Below, one piece after another: positions 1-10,019 of a stretch of 64,000 bases of DNA (position 1 is the first letter of the stretch; each line of letters opens with the position of its first letter). Made by a program: the position numbers and the translations under genes. Location: NCBI RefSeq assembly GCF_963966145.1, contig NC_091046.1, positions 8,618,001 through 8,682,000 on the forward strand, read 5' to 3'. The notes beneath the pieces were generated by a model. That model was not told where the DNA came from, made no database searches, and was given only the letters and a program-made list of their open reading frames with translations. This DNA is from Tenebrio molitor. Its lineage: Eukaryota; Arthropoda; Insecta; Coleoptera; Tenebrionidae.

Positions 1-1251
1 CTCCACTATTTTTAACGCACTTTAATGAACTTTACTGAAGACGTCCATAACAGAATAGAATTCTAGAGGATTTGAAAAATATCATGATCTTTATACATAT
101 TTAAATTTTTCAAACCATTATTTAATTCACATGTGCAGTAGTAATGCTTCTTCCTTTTCTTTTATTTACCGCTCTTGTGCTGTTTTGTTCATTTTTACAC
201 TTTCATCGAGAAACTTTTCATTTGTATTATTTTATTTAAAAAGATTAACGTTTGAATAGAAGTGTGGAAAAGTATACAACAAACTGATAGTGTAATAGTT
301 CTTTACGATATAAGTATCGTAATATGAAGTTATGATACGAGTATCGTATAACGTTCTATCTATTATCAATTATTATCGTAAGAAATTATTATTAAATAAT
401 AAAAAACTGTATTACACAAACCACAGTAGTAGGCTGGAGATATTTTTATTTCTGGCACGCTTCCGTCACCATCGCCAAAATAAAGATGATGTACAAAACA
501 ATAGATACAAACCAAGAAAGTATTTCGTCAGTTTGCAGCAAATGCGGCTATTGCAACTGATCCCAGAGAAATAACGACAAAAGTACACAAATTTCACCTC
601 ATATGACACTAGTGCGGTAAAGCATGTTATTATGATATGACATTAAACTGCGTTGATTTTTTATAAAATTGAACTACGTATATCTGGACATATTATTTAC
701 TATTCTCTTTGTATAAATTTCTCAGTCAAATGCGCAAAATGTTTTTTCTTTCTAAATATAATATTTCTGATCTGAACTAAATGTACAAATCATTAAGAAA
801 CACCTACCTACTAGGTATCTTCTAACCCTACGAAGAAATTAGACTTTACTCCGTTTAGGGCGATATCACTCTTCTTGGAAACGTTTTTATCTAAATATTA
901 CCTAAAATAATCAAAAAACAACATAATGTACGTATTTTTGGTAAGAAATTAAAACAATTATTTAACCAATTTTATTGCGCTGGAAATAAGCTTAACTTCT
1001 GATGTTTAAACGCAAATTCCTCCTTTGCAACGGTAAAACTTATCAGTTGATCTGAAAGAGTGCAGATGCCACCAACCCATATAGTTTTTTATAATAATAT
1101 ACCATCAGACTGCCCCAATAATTATTATTATACAACTGTATACTGGATACTAATTACATTAATTACAAAGATAAAATGTATTTTAATTATCTAAATACTA
1201 CAGATGTATGCAAGAAAAATACCTATAGGTACATTTTTACCTAATATACTA
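1..1251. other. AT-rich sequence without recognisable gene
   Basis: I see no coding region, RNA gene or terminal inverted repeat here. The longest open frame (332-574, 80 codons) is low-complexity and has no recognisable motif. The sequence is typical of insect intergenic or intronic DNA. Confidence 0.5.
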
Positions 1252-1614
1252 CGTGACAAAGAAAGGTAAACACCCAGTACTAATAGTTTTATTTCAATAA
1301 ATTTTTGCGGGCAAATGTGTTTTGGGTCAGATAAGAAATGATTAAATTTGCAGCCCTATCTATGCAGTATTCTGCCTTTTGTCCTGCTGGTTCGGTTATT
1401 GCAAGTGTAAGGAAATTTTGTCTACATTGAAAAATTGATTTTTGAATTTTAGAAAACTTATTGAAAAGTGTTTTTGTGAGGCGAGAAATTTTATTTTAAG
1501 ATGTTATCAGGCATGGACTCAAGAAGGCCGTGAACACAGGAAGTCGTAGGATGACAACAGAGCTTGATTCTCTGATTTGGATCAATAAAGGGGTGTTTAC
1601 CTTTCTTTGTCACT
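1252..1614. mobile_element. Tc1/mariner-type MITE, 363 bp
   Basis: The left end reads cgtgacaaagaaaggtaaac and the right end is its near-perfect reverse complement (gtttacctttctttgtcac at 1595-1613). TA dinucleotides at 1250-1251 and 1615-1616 fit a TA target duplication. A terminal GTGACAAAG-type repeat with TA flanks is typical of Tc1-like elements. The interior shows no transposase motif that I can identify, so this is best called a non-autonomous miniature element. The last base or two at each tip are uncertain because the tips differ slightly. Confidence 0.75.
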
Positions 1615-3306
1615 TAGTATATTTAGGGTTATCTAGGTAAAAGAAAAAAGAGAGCAATTTTTAAAGTCGTCATTACTTCTGTTGAAATTGACAACAAGAG
1701 ACGAAATATTAAATATTATTAGTAAAGATTGTTGGAGCAGCATTTGCTAATTAAAATTGCTGTAATAAATAATACCATTTATTAAGCAAAGAGGGGTTGT
1801 GTTAGGAATGTTTATGAATTGATAATTGTGATGGTAATTTCCACAGTGTAGGCTACATACATATTGTTCCATTGTCACAATTGACCCGTATTGCTACCCA
1901 TAATTTTTTATTTTGATTTATACCATTTCTAGCAAATTTATGATGGCAAGATGAATATATTCCACTTTATTATTAACAACTGATAATTTTTATACTCGAG
2001 ATGGTTGATTTTTATGAAATAGTTGTGACAATTACAGTGGCTGCCTAAATTTGATAGAACTGTGTTTCTTTGCTTCCGGTATCGGTGGAAAGAGGTTGAA
2101 AAGCTTCCGACGTTGTTGTTGTTGGAGCTTCAGATGAAAGAAAGAAGTGGAAACGGTAGCCATTGCGAGTATGATGTTATACGTTTGTAGTAACAGTAAA
2201 AGGTAAGACGTTGGGCTGACGTCAAAATAGTGACAATGGCGGACCCAGCAACCACCAACCAGGTTGAGAAATGACCAGAAAATCGCATTCACACATTGTC
2301 GTATTAGGCCTGACATCTCCAAACATCTCTTTCATTAAAACGGCCATTATTTAGATTAATGTTGCCCCCGACTGTGGTTTAGAATTACATTGAATCCGTT
2401 GGTTGCCAACTGCCAAGAACTGCACGATGATAAAATACGTGGCTTTTTTATTGTAACTTAAGTTTTGCCGTGATATGTTCGCCCCCTGCAGAGCCCCAAC
2501 AATGCCCTGCGTGCTGCGCAATGGATTTCTGGAAGCGCTGTGCATTTTTAATGGACAACCCCAATACAGCTGTCTCAATTTGAAGTACAATAAACGGATG
2601 GTGCTCCAAGCACGGATGGGGTTGATGTCGATATGTTGGCGCGGTGGCTCCATCCGCGTTCGACCGCTCTACATGCTGCTGATTCCCGCCCTTTCCCTGT
2701 AAGATGAAATCACTCCTGATTACCTCGCTCCTATCGTTTGTTATCCCGATTCGCTGACATCAAGTTCGACAGTTCATTGTTCGTGTAACATATTGGTTGG
2801 AGTACTTCGATTTCGGCGAATTCGGAGCGGACGGAATACTGCCACCGGGAAAAAACACAACCCCAGGATATTTATACGCGCTAATGGCAACAATAAAATG
2901 AGTTTTCCGGGGAGCGAACGGTTACCGTTCCCACAGGTTCATCCGTGTCAGCGATTCGCAACAGGATTATTTGGCACAGCGCCCTCCGCACTGAAGGATA
3001 TTCATTCGCTCGACGTTTCGCCGAAACCCTACATTATTTAATCAACTCATCGCTAATTATTTATATTCAAAAAGTTTTCTATTTACACAACGACAGAATG
3101 TCGAAAGCTATGAAAAGAACCACATGAATAAGTGAAAACTTAAATAACACCACTTGCAAAATTTTATAAATCTATTTTCCTCGAACAAAATTCTGCATTT
3201 GACATTTATATTTATTTCAGAACTTAGAGCTTTTTTAAGAGCTTAGAAACTAGAACACTGTAGTCGAATTCAAACATTAAAAATTTAAGAAATACTAACT
3301 TCAATA
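1615..3306. other. No gene recognised; distinct block at 2450-3040
   Basis: Sequence between the MITE and the copia element. The block from about 2450 to 3040 is clearly less AT-rich than its surroundings and carries short overlapping open frames on both strands (for example 2475-2702 + and 2793-3041 +). None has a recognisable domain. It could be a conserved non-coding element, a promoter region or a cryptic exon; the sequence alone does not decide. The rest is AT-rich with nothing recognisable. Confidence 0.4.
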
Positions 3307-3311
3307 GAAAT
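3307..3311. repeat. 5-bp target site duplication, left copy
   Basis: The five bases gaaat stand directly before the 5' LTR and recur exactly after the 3' LTR at 7505-7509. Five-base duplications are the norm for Ty1/copia integrases, so this marks one integration event. Confidence 0.85.
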
Positions 3312-3469
3312 TGTTGTAATAAATTGTATTAAATTTATATTTGATATTAATTAGTGAGCAGTTGTTATAAAAAAAAATGAATATTATAAAATAGTTTGAA
3401 TAAAATAATATAAACAAAAAGTCTGTCAATAGTTTATTGAATTAAAAGGATTCTTCTAATAATACTACA
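3312..3469 (+). repeat. 5' LTR of copia element (158 bp)
   Basis: It starts tgttgtaat and ends aatactaca. It matches the 3' LTR over almost its whole length. The differences are one base in an A-run, seven extra bases near the start, and a replaced stretch near the end, where the 3' copy carries a repeat of its own tagttta/attaaa segment. At about 160 bp it is short for a copia LTR. It should supply promoter and polyadenylation signals, but I cannot place a TATA box or start site with confidence. Confidence 0.9.
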
Positions 3470-3471
3470 AA

Positions 3472-3486
3472 GGGTTATGGGCCCAG
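3472..3486 (+). promoter_or_regulatory. Primer-binding site, half-tRNA(iMet) type
   Basis: The 15 bases gggttatgggcccag lie two bases after the 5' LTR. They are complementary to the anticodon stem-loop of eukaryotic initiator tRNA-Met, not to a tRNA 3' end. Drosophila copia is known to prime minus-strand DNA from a 5' fragment of tRNA(iMet) in this way. The match is from memory of the tRNA sequence but is exact over the anticodon stem and loop. Confidence 0.85.
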
Positions 3487-3522
3487 GAGAATATTAAAAG
3501 AAAGAAGATTTAATAGAAGAAG

Positions 3523-4419
3523 ATGAGTGGAAATGTAATAAGAATTGAACCACTGGGAAAAGAAAATTATGATACATGGAAACTTCAGATGGAGGCAGTT
3601 CTCGTAAAGAACGAAATGTGGGGATATGTAAATGGATCTATTGAAAAACCAAATAATGAAGAAAATACGATTTGGGAAGAAAACGACAAAAAGGCAAGAG
3701 TAGATTTAATCTTAGCAATAAATCCCAATGAACTAAGGCAAATAAAAAATTGCGTAACTTCAAATGAAATATGGAAAAAATTAAAGGAGCTTTATGAATC
3801 AAAAGGTCCTGCAAGAAAAGCTACGTTGTTAAAACAACTGATAATGTCCAAAATGAATGAAGGAGAAACGATAAAAAATCACTTAAATAATTTCTTTAAT
3901 ATCATCGATAAATTAGAAGAAATGGAACTAAAATTTGTAGATGATCTCGTAACAATATTGTTACTGTATAGCATTCCAGATTCATATGAAAATTTCCGGA
4001 TCGCAATAGAATCTCGTAATGAGTTACCGAAGCCAGAAACACTGAAAATAAAGCTTACGGAAGAATATGAAGCAAGAAAAAGTAGAGAAAATCAAAATTC
4101 TCCGGGTGCTCTATTAATTAAAAAATGTTATAAGAAAGAAGATGGACCAAAATCATCAAAGGAAAATTTAAGAAAAAATAATTTAAAAGAAGCATTCAAA
4201 TTTAAATGTCATTATTGCAAGAAAATAGAACACAAAGCTGAAAATTGTTGGTCAAAAGCCAAAGCAAGAAATGAAATTTCAAAAAAAGGCAGAAGTTACC
4301 GAAACAGTTCTTCAAATCAATGGAACCAAATCAGAAAGCCAATGGTGGTGTGTGGACTCAGGAGCGTCTTCGCACATGTGTTCATCAAAAGATCAATTTC
4401 AAAATATCGCTCAAAATGA
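3523..4419 (+). CDS. Gag polyprotein of copia element
   Basis: An ORF of 298 codons whose first methionine follows the primer site by 36 bases. The N-terminal part has the copia Gag pattern (EPLGKENYDTWKLQMEAVL near the start, then the alpha-helical region seen in UBN2/retrotran_gag families). A CCHC zinc knuckle lies near residues 229-243 (C-x2-C-x4-H-x4-C, CHYCKKIEHKAENC) and would bind RNA during particle assembly. Copia encodes Gag and Pol in one ORF. Here the true frame is left at an A-run near 4279-4286, so residues after about 255 are probably not native. The protease continues one base further on in the +1 frame. An unrepaired indel is the simplest reading; programmed +1 frameshifting is the alternative. 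Confidence 0.85.
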   Translation: MSGNVIRIEPLGKENYDTWKLQMEAVLVKNEMWGYVNGSIEKPNNEENTIWEENDKKARVDLILAINPNELRQIKNCVTSNEIWKKLKELYESKGPARKATLLKQLIMSKMNEGETIKNHLNNFFNIIDKLEEMELKFVDDLVTILLLYSIPDSYENFRIAIESRNELPKPETLKIKLTEEYEARKSRENQNSPGALLIKKCYKKEDGPKSSKENLRKNNLKEAFKFKCHYCKKIEHKAENCWSKAKARNEISKKGRSYRNSSSNQWNQIRKPMVVCGLRSVFAHVFIKRSISKYRSK

Positions 4420-4477
4420 TCATGTCCTAAATTTGGCAAATCACAGTTTCACAAAAATAAGAGGAACGGAAATGTGA
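4287..4477 (+). pseudogene. Aspartic protease of copia Pol (broken)
   Basis: In the +1 frame relative to Gag the translation contains WWCVDSGASSHMC, where DSGAS is the retrotransposon aspartic-protease active site. This enzyme cuts the Gag-Pol polyprotein inside the particle. The frame closes at 4475-4477. A neighbouring frame continues the expected strand (GNGNVKIICQFE) for a short way, so at least one more indel lies near 4455-4490. The product is therefore not complete. The start given is only the approximate point where this frame becomes native. Confidence 0.75.
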
Positions 4478-4492
4478 AAATAATCTGTCAAT

Positions 4493-5135
4493 TTGAATAA
4501 TGTCATGTATGTTCCTGATTTACATTCAAATTTGTTATCTGTCGGAAAAATTACAGATAAAGGTTCAACGGTGATATTTGAAAACAATAAAGTCTACATC
4601 CTTGATAAAGATAGAAAAGAAATCAGGATTGGTCAAAAAAGAAATCACCTTTACTACGTTCGCGAAATTCTAGATAAAAAGGGAGAGACAGCAGCTGCAA
4701 GTATGAACATTTCAAGAACAAAAATACAAGAGTGGCATGAAAAATTTGGACATATTAATAAACAACAATTAAAAGAACTTGCAAGAAGTAACGAAGTTTA
4801 TGAACATTTAATAAATTGTTCAATTTGTTTGAAAGCAAAACAAACTAGAAAATCTTTTTCAAGAAATGAATCACATAAAAAGGAAACATTATTGGAATTA
4901 ATTCACACCGATATATGTGGACCAATGAGAGTAAACTCGATTGGTGGATCAAGATATTTTATTACGTTTATTGATGATAAGTCAGGTTGGTGCGAAATTT
5001 ACTTTATCAAGAAGAAAAGTGAAGCTGCCAGTGCATTTTTTAAATACAAGGCAATGGTTGAAAATCAGCTAGGAAAAAGAATAAAATGTCTTCGATCGGA
5101 TAATGGAACTGAGTATTTATGTAATGAACTTGAAA
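4493..5135 (+). pseudogene. Integrase of copia Pol, C-terminally deleted
   Basis: The frame opens with the GAG-pre-integrase segment (VPDLHSNLLSVGKI). It continues through the HHCC zinc domain (WHEKFGHINKQQL followed by CSICLKAKQTR) into the catalytic core. Two core acidic residues are visible, in LIHTDICGPM and in LRSDNGTEY. The third catalytic residue (Glu) and the C-terminal domain are missing because the sequence jumps to RNase H at about 5135. Integrase joins the retrotransposon DNA to the target, and this copy could not do so. The frame runs on to 5188 as non-native residues. Confidence 0.85.
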
Positions 5136-5591
5136 GAGGAACACTGGATTGCTGCGAAAAGAGTACTACGATATTTAAAAGGAACTAGGGACTACGGATT
5201 AGTTTACGAAAAAAATGTTGAAGATATAATTGGTTTTGCAGATGCTGACTGGGGAGCGAATCCCGACGACAGAAAATCTTACACAGGATATATTTTTATT
5301 TTTGCAAATTGTTCTGTCAGCTGGGAGGCAAGAAAGCAACAAACAGTAGCACTCTCAAGTACAGAAGCAGAATATATGGCTTTATCCGATGCAACAAAAG
5401 AAGCCATCTATTTACGACGATTTTTAAAGGAGGTGTTGGACATGGATAAACAAATTCAAATAATGAACGATAATCAAGGTGCAAGGAGCCTCGCACAAAA
5501 CCCAATTCAACATTCCAGAACCAAGCACATAGATATCAGGCATCATTTTATACGAGAAATATTGCAAAGAAAAGAAATAGAAATTAAATAG
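5136..5591 (+). pseudogene. RNase H domain of copia Pol (remnant)
   Basis: The translation from about residue 12 of this frame (AAKRVLRYLKGTRDYGL) is the segment that follows reverse transcriptase in copia Pol. The RNase H core comes next: FADADWGANPDDRKS, the SSTEAEYMAL motif, NDNQGARSL and the HIDIRHHFIRE C-terminal motif. RNase H removes the RNA strand during reverse transcription. All of the reverse transcriptase upstream is absent, and the junction with integrase also changes frame. The stop at 5589-5591 is at the expected place for the end of Pol. Confidence 0.85.
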
Positions 5592-5641
5592 ATTTAATTC
5601 TTAAATAAAATTATTGTATATAATTACATAACATTTTTAAT

Positions 5642-7264
5642 TTACAATGCGAAAATTTCCGATAATAATGTGGAATCTGGAAAAGTGCCCCGAATGCTTG
5701 CAGCGTTTCCACGTTGGATGGCAAAGGAAATCCTCTCAAAAAGGAATTTCTTAGATTTTGAATCTCCTGATTTCGCGATAAGTCGGTCTCCGATGACATT
5801 AATGAAATCTATTGATTCTTTACACCAAGGGCCTAAGGTTTCAAAGGTTAAACCTTTAAATATGTAGTTTGACGAAATAATTGAACTATATTTGCTATGT
5901 TTGCGTTTGCAAGCCATTTCAGCGGCAAAACCTGAGACTTTCAATACGTAACTGTCTGCAAGTGTATCTACGACAGTAACGTCCCAAACCAAAGGTTGAC
6001 CTTTAATCCACGGTACTAAAGTCATCCCATCAGGGCGTTTTCCATCATCACGAGATAGTCCGTTTGGTTCTAAAGTTGAATTAACATGAATAGAAGTCAA
6101 AGCCCGGTTGATAATGGAATTAATTTCAGTGTGTCTTGAAAATCTACCACTGCTTTTGGAACAACTTAGACCGTGAATACCAATTTCATCAACTTTCGCA
6201 TTGCATTTGCAAATATGAGGTGTACAAAGATTACAACCCAATCTTAAACCAATACAAACTTGGAAGGAAGTGTTATCTAAAAGAGTACCAATATTAGGAG
6301 AAGGTATTGCATGTAACCAAGATCCTGATTCTCTGCATTGCAAAGCCTTAAAACGAGCCAAGTCCCTAGATGAATTAAAGATTAAGTCATTGTCAATTAT
6401 TCTTTTGATATTGATATTATCCCAATTCTTCTGAAATTGTGGAATTGTTGGTCTTTCGTTCTCATTTTCTACATCCCAGACTGCTAAAGCTTCATCATAA
6501 TGGTGAATAATAAGCTCATTATCCTTTGAATTTAGTAATTGAGAAACAAGCTTTTTAACACCATGAACTGAAGATAGGAACGCAGGGAGGCAAATATCGG
6601 AAATGCGGCGAATTCCCAGTCCACCAAATCTAATCGGTAAAGTGGACTGACACCATTGTAAATCAGTTAAACGTAAATTAAGTATTTTTTCTAAAGAAGA
6701 TTTTAGAGAAGAATCAATGGAATTAACGTAATTATAAAATTTCCAAAAAGGAGTTGTTCTTAATAAAAAATTAAATTTTGGTATGAAAAGACAGTTCTTG
6801 ATTAAGGTATAAGCCACGTGTCTGCTAAGAAATTCAGCTTTATTTAAAAGATTTTCAACTGTAATAATAGTTTTTTCGACAATTTTTTGGAAGCCTTGGT
6901 CAAAGATTGGAGAGCCTAAAAGAGATAAACTTACTCGGTCACAAATTTTAATACCTGGTGCTAAATTTTGAAATTCCTTTATGACTTTTAAATCTGTGTC
7001 TCCAGAACAGCAAAAGATCTCGCATTTGTTAAAGTTTAATTCAAGACCAATTTTTCTGGATAAATTGATAACTTTCTTAAATTCGGACAAAACTACTTCT
7101 GGGTAATCAGCTAAGGTTCCATCATCTAAATACCAAATATTCAGTTCAGAATCTAAAGATAAAATAATTGGTTGAATGGCAAGACTAAAAATCATAGGAA
7201 AAATTAAATACATACATACAAACGAGTGAAATGGTCGCCGATTTTTTAACGAAGCCCCTATCAA
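5642..7264 (-). CDS. Antisense retroelement ORF: RT palm fragment plus Cys/His and endonuclease-like region
   Basis: An uninterrupted 540-codon ORF on the minus strand, inside the copia element between RNase H and the polypurine tract. FSLAIQP (residues 26-32) and YLDD (45-48) are the late palm motifs of a reverse transcriptase, followed by a thumb-like region with GGLGIRR (214-220). A Cys/His cluster follows (C344, C347, C352, C354, H364, C368), then RPDG (410-413) and WDVTVVD (427-433), which resembles the PD-x(12-15)-D core of restriction-like endonucleases in site-specific non-LTR elements. The C-terminus has FAIQRGNAA, a segment that recurs in decayed form at 48915-49121. The fingers and early palm are missing. 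The first 22 or so residues look unrelated, so the retroelement sequence starts at about 7200 and the given start codon may be fortuitous. The endonuclease call is an inference from spacing. It may be a 5'-truncated insertion or captured sequence. Confidence 0.75.
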   Translation of the reverse strand: MIGASLKNRRPFHSFVCMYLIFPMIFSLAIQPIILSLDSELNIWYLDDGTLADYPEVVLSEFKKVINLSRKIGLELNFNKCEIFCCSGDTDLKVIKEFQNLAPGIKICDRVSLSLLGSPIFDQGFQKIVEKTIITVENLLNKAEFLSRHVAYTLIKNCLFIPKFNFLLRTTPFWKFYNYVNSIDSSLKSSLEKILNLRLTDLQWCQSTLPIRFGGLGIRRISDICLPAFLSSVHGVKKLVSQLLNSKDNELIIHHYDEALAVWDVENENERPTIPQFQKNWDNINIKRIIDNDLIFNSSRDLARFKALQCRESGSWLHAIPSPNIGTLLDNTSFQVCIGLRLGCNLCTPHICKCNAKVDEIGIHGLSCSKSSGRFSRHTEINSIINRALTSIHVNSTLEPNGLSRDDGKRPDGMTLVPWIKGQPLVWDVTVVDTLADSYVLKVSGFAAEMACKRKHSKYSSIISSNYIFKGLTFETLGPWCKESIDFINVIGDRLIAKSGDSKSKKFLFERISFAIQRGNAASIRGTFPDSTLLSEIFAL

Positions 7265-7330
7265 AATTCAAACATTACTATTGCTTAGAAAATTCCGGCA
7301 TTAAGAATATAGAATAAAGAAAAAATAAAT

Positions 7331-7341
7331 TTAAGGGGGGC
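7331..7341 (+). other. Polypurine tract of copia element
   Basis: A G-rich purine run (aagggggg) ends one base before the 3' LTR. It is the standard site for plus-strand DNA priming in LTR retrotransposons. Its position next to the LTR supports the element boundary and the plus orientation. Confidence 0.75.
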
Positions 7342-7504
7342 TGTTGTAATATTAAATTTATATTTGATATTAATTAGTGAGCAGTTGTTATAAAAACAAA
7401 TGAATATTATAAAATAGTTTGAATAAAATAATATAAACAAAAAGTCTGTCAATAGTTTATTGAATTAAAATAGTTTATTAAATTAAAATTCTAATAATAC
7501 TACA
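7342..7504 (+). repeat. 3' LTR of copia element (163 bp)
   Basis: It starts tgttgtaat and ends aatactaca, and pairs with the 5' LTR at 3312-3469. It lacks seven bases near the start and has a short internal duplication near the end. Otherwise the two are almost identical, which points to a fairly recent insertion. Confidence 0.9.
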
Positions 7505-7509
7505 GAAAT
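7505..7509. repeat. 5-bp target site duplication, right copy
   Basis: The bases gaaat repeat those at 3307-3311 exactly. Confidence 0.85.
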
Positions 7510-8989
7510 TACTTTGGAAGTAAAGTTGTTGAATTACACAAGAATTTATGAATTGACCTGATATTTCTAACGTGGCGTTCTGTTCAGCTAAAATTACAAC
7601 AGAGATTTTTTTTAGTCATATATGATTCAATAATTTAAACCTCGGTGTTCGCTTTAAATGTCACATTCCTGAAGGTTTATTTCACTTTGGTTTTAATGTC
7701 TAATTAACAAATCATTAACCCATTAAAACGTTTTTTTGTGAGTTGTCTAGACTAGATTTAGCCTTGATACGCATAAAAGCTGTCATTTTCGCAATTTATA
7801 TCTAGAAGTTATGCTCGCCAATCAAACGAAAAGTTTAATGATATTCAAGGCTTCAGATTTTCTCAGTGTGACATTAAAACGGCGAAGTGAATAAACTAAT
7901 AAAAAGATGTCTGCTCTTAAAACAATCACAAAGTTTATATAAAACATGCAAATTTTGTGTATAAACGTGGATATTATATTACGAGGACATAAAAAGGGCC
8001 CTTGTTTCTGCCTGAGAGTAATGTTTTCAGCTGTACCCAAGAGATTAGGACATTTCGTTAGCATAGATAACAGAAAAAACACTTGTCGCAACACTCGTGA
8101 CCTGCGACTGTAATTCCGTTTATCACCAGCCGAGTACAGCGACGCTGAATAATTAAAACAAGCGACAAACATTAAGTAATGTTGCTGATTTACATAAGAA
8201 GATCTCGTTTATTATTTTTTTATCTTAAACTTGTCGTTAATTAAAATTAAACTTAAGCGTCTGCTCGCAAATGTTGATTAAGTGCAGCTTGTACGGCGAT
8301 GCAAAGGAGCCGAAGAGGCCGCTGCATGCACATAATTTTAAATTTATTCCGAAAAAAAGAACAGTGAAAGACCTCCGCGGAGCATTTTAATCGATAACTT
8401 CGCTACGAAGTCAAATTGTAGATTTGATTTGGAAAATAGTGCTAAAGAGGAACGAGATGGCCAGTTTCAATTAATTTTAGGCCTTCCGTTGAAAAAAAAT
8501 CTGCAATTATTATCACTTTTAACAAATTAAATTGGTTTTACGTTTTAAATTGTTTCGTGGGAATTGATTGAATAGACAACAAAAGATCAATGCTGCGAAG
8601 ATTTGGAAGAAGAGATCAAGTTGAATCGGGTCAGATGAGGTCACTACTGTACAAATAGAAAAAATAAAACCTGCAAGGGTAATAAAACAAAAAAAGAACA
8701 TGGACAATTTGTCAAAAATTAATATTCGCGAAGGAAGAGTAAATTTGGGTTGAAATATGTAAATATTAAGAGAAAACTCTCAAAACTGGACAGAGAAATT
8801 TAAAATCATTAATATGGCTCTAACTATTAAGAACAAAGATTAAAATTAAGTTTAGATATAGCAGAACAGAAAAAAAATGGAAAAGCAAAAAGGAAAATAA
8901 AACATTGGCCATCTTTGACGTCAGTAAAGCTAAACCAGAAAATTTAATTATTCTAGATGACAATGACATACAAAAATAGTTATGTATTT
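7510..8989. other. No gene recognised
   Basis: AT-rich sequence with scattered short open frames and no recognisable domain. A small, less AT-rich patch lies near 8270-8400. I see no repeats pairing with the rest of the window. Confidence 0.4.
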
Positions 8990-9079
8990 GTGTACCAAGG
9001 CCAAAAATTGTATCTTTTTCGGTCGAGTCTGAGTTTTCTGACCGAGGCGCAGCCGAGGCACTTTTTGGCAGAGGTGCAC
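8990..9079. repeat. Imperfect hairpin with CGAG loop motifs
   Basis: The left arm (gtgtaccaaggccaaaaa, from 8990) pairs with the right arm (ctttttggcagaggtgcac, ending 9079). The centre contains cgaggcgcagccgag, itself a pair of CGAG motifs. The stem is imperfect. It is grouped with the other CGAG-type hairpins of this window because of the loop, while its stem sequence is unlike theirs. Confidence 0.45.
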
Positions 9080-9981
9080 ATTAATTTTTTTAGGCGACCA
9101 CACGAACTACAAAGCAAAAGACATCATTGGAAAAATTACAAATTTATTTTCAAATGGATAAATTTATTAATACATACATATTAAAAAAATTTTACAGTAC
9201 ATACATAATATGTAGGTATTTGTTATCAGCTTGCCAACAAAACTAGAAATTTACTATTCGCAATACAATTACTTATTTACATAATTTACTGTGACAGGAC
9301 AATTAACAGTTTTGTCGGTTTCGTTGTTAGCTTATTTTCTTCCAAAGGAGAAATATTGTAAAAAAGATATCAAAGACTGATTTAGCAAGTGAATACACAT
9401 TTTGTTATAGTGCAAATTGCGTGAACACTTATTGTTGAAGCGTACTGTGCTAATTAGCGTGATAAATGCAATTGGATCTAATTCAAGTTTTACGGCTTCC
9501 ATTAAGATTCTTTCTCGTCTCCTTTGTCCTTTCCTGGTTGAAAAACAGTAATAAAATCTAGCAGCTAATCATATTAACGAGAATGATTTAACACCGTAAT
9601 ATTCTCAATTGTAGTATTGGAAACACGACAACACTGGCATATAATGCAATTACTGCATATGGAAACGTGCGGACTGATAAAGTCATTATTTAGTTTCAAA
9701 ACACATAGCATGAACAGAATTGCTCGAATAACACATTGACATTAATATCCAAATTAAAATGATTAAAACTTCCATAGATATTCGAGCAGATAATCGTGCT
9801 CCTGATTCTATCTGCACTAATGAATGTCGAATAGTTGGCCAGGTGATAGTCCATTTCTTAATTGAAAAATTGCTCACTATCACTTTTCACACCGCCATAA
9901 ACAGATAATTTGATTAGGACAAAGCTGCTGAAGCCATTTACCTAATAGATTATTATACCGATTGGCCATAATATCTGTAAC

Positions 9982-10019
9982 CGGTCTGGTCGGGTGTAAT
10001 CGGTCTGGTCGGGTGTAAT
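9982..10019. repeat. 19-bp tandem duplication
   Basis: The unit cggtctggtcgggtgtaat occurs twice in direct succession (9982-10000 and 10001-10019) without a mismatch. It looks like a recent local duplication, and no function is evident. Confidence 0.9.

Larger units (their letters stand above)
3312..7504 (+). mobile_element. Ty1/copia LTR retrotransposon, RT-deleted, with antisense cargo ORF
   Basis: A 4193-bp element with near-identical short LTRs (3312-3469 and 7342-7504) beginning TG and ending CA, exact 5-bp target duplications (gaaat), a primer-binding site matching the anticodon arm of initiator tRNA-Met, and a polypurine tract before the 3' LTR. In copia order it carries gag, protease, integrase and RNase H. 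The C-terminal part of integrase and all of reverse transcriptase are missing: the reading passes from mid-integrase to RNase H at about 5132-5140. Protease and integrase frames are also broken by frameshifts, so this copy cannot move on its own. About 1.7 kb between RNase H and the polypurine tract holds an unrelated antisense ORF (5642-7264). The preserved ends would still be usable in trans, which is an inference from family biology. Confidence 0.9.

Noticed and set aside
7822..8172. 116-codon minus-strand frame
   Set aside because: No domain or coding bias, and it overlaps AT-rich sequence; likely chance.
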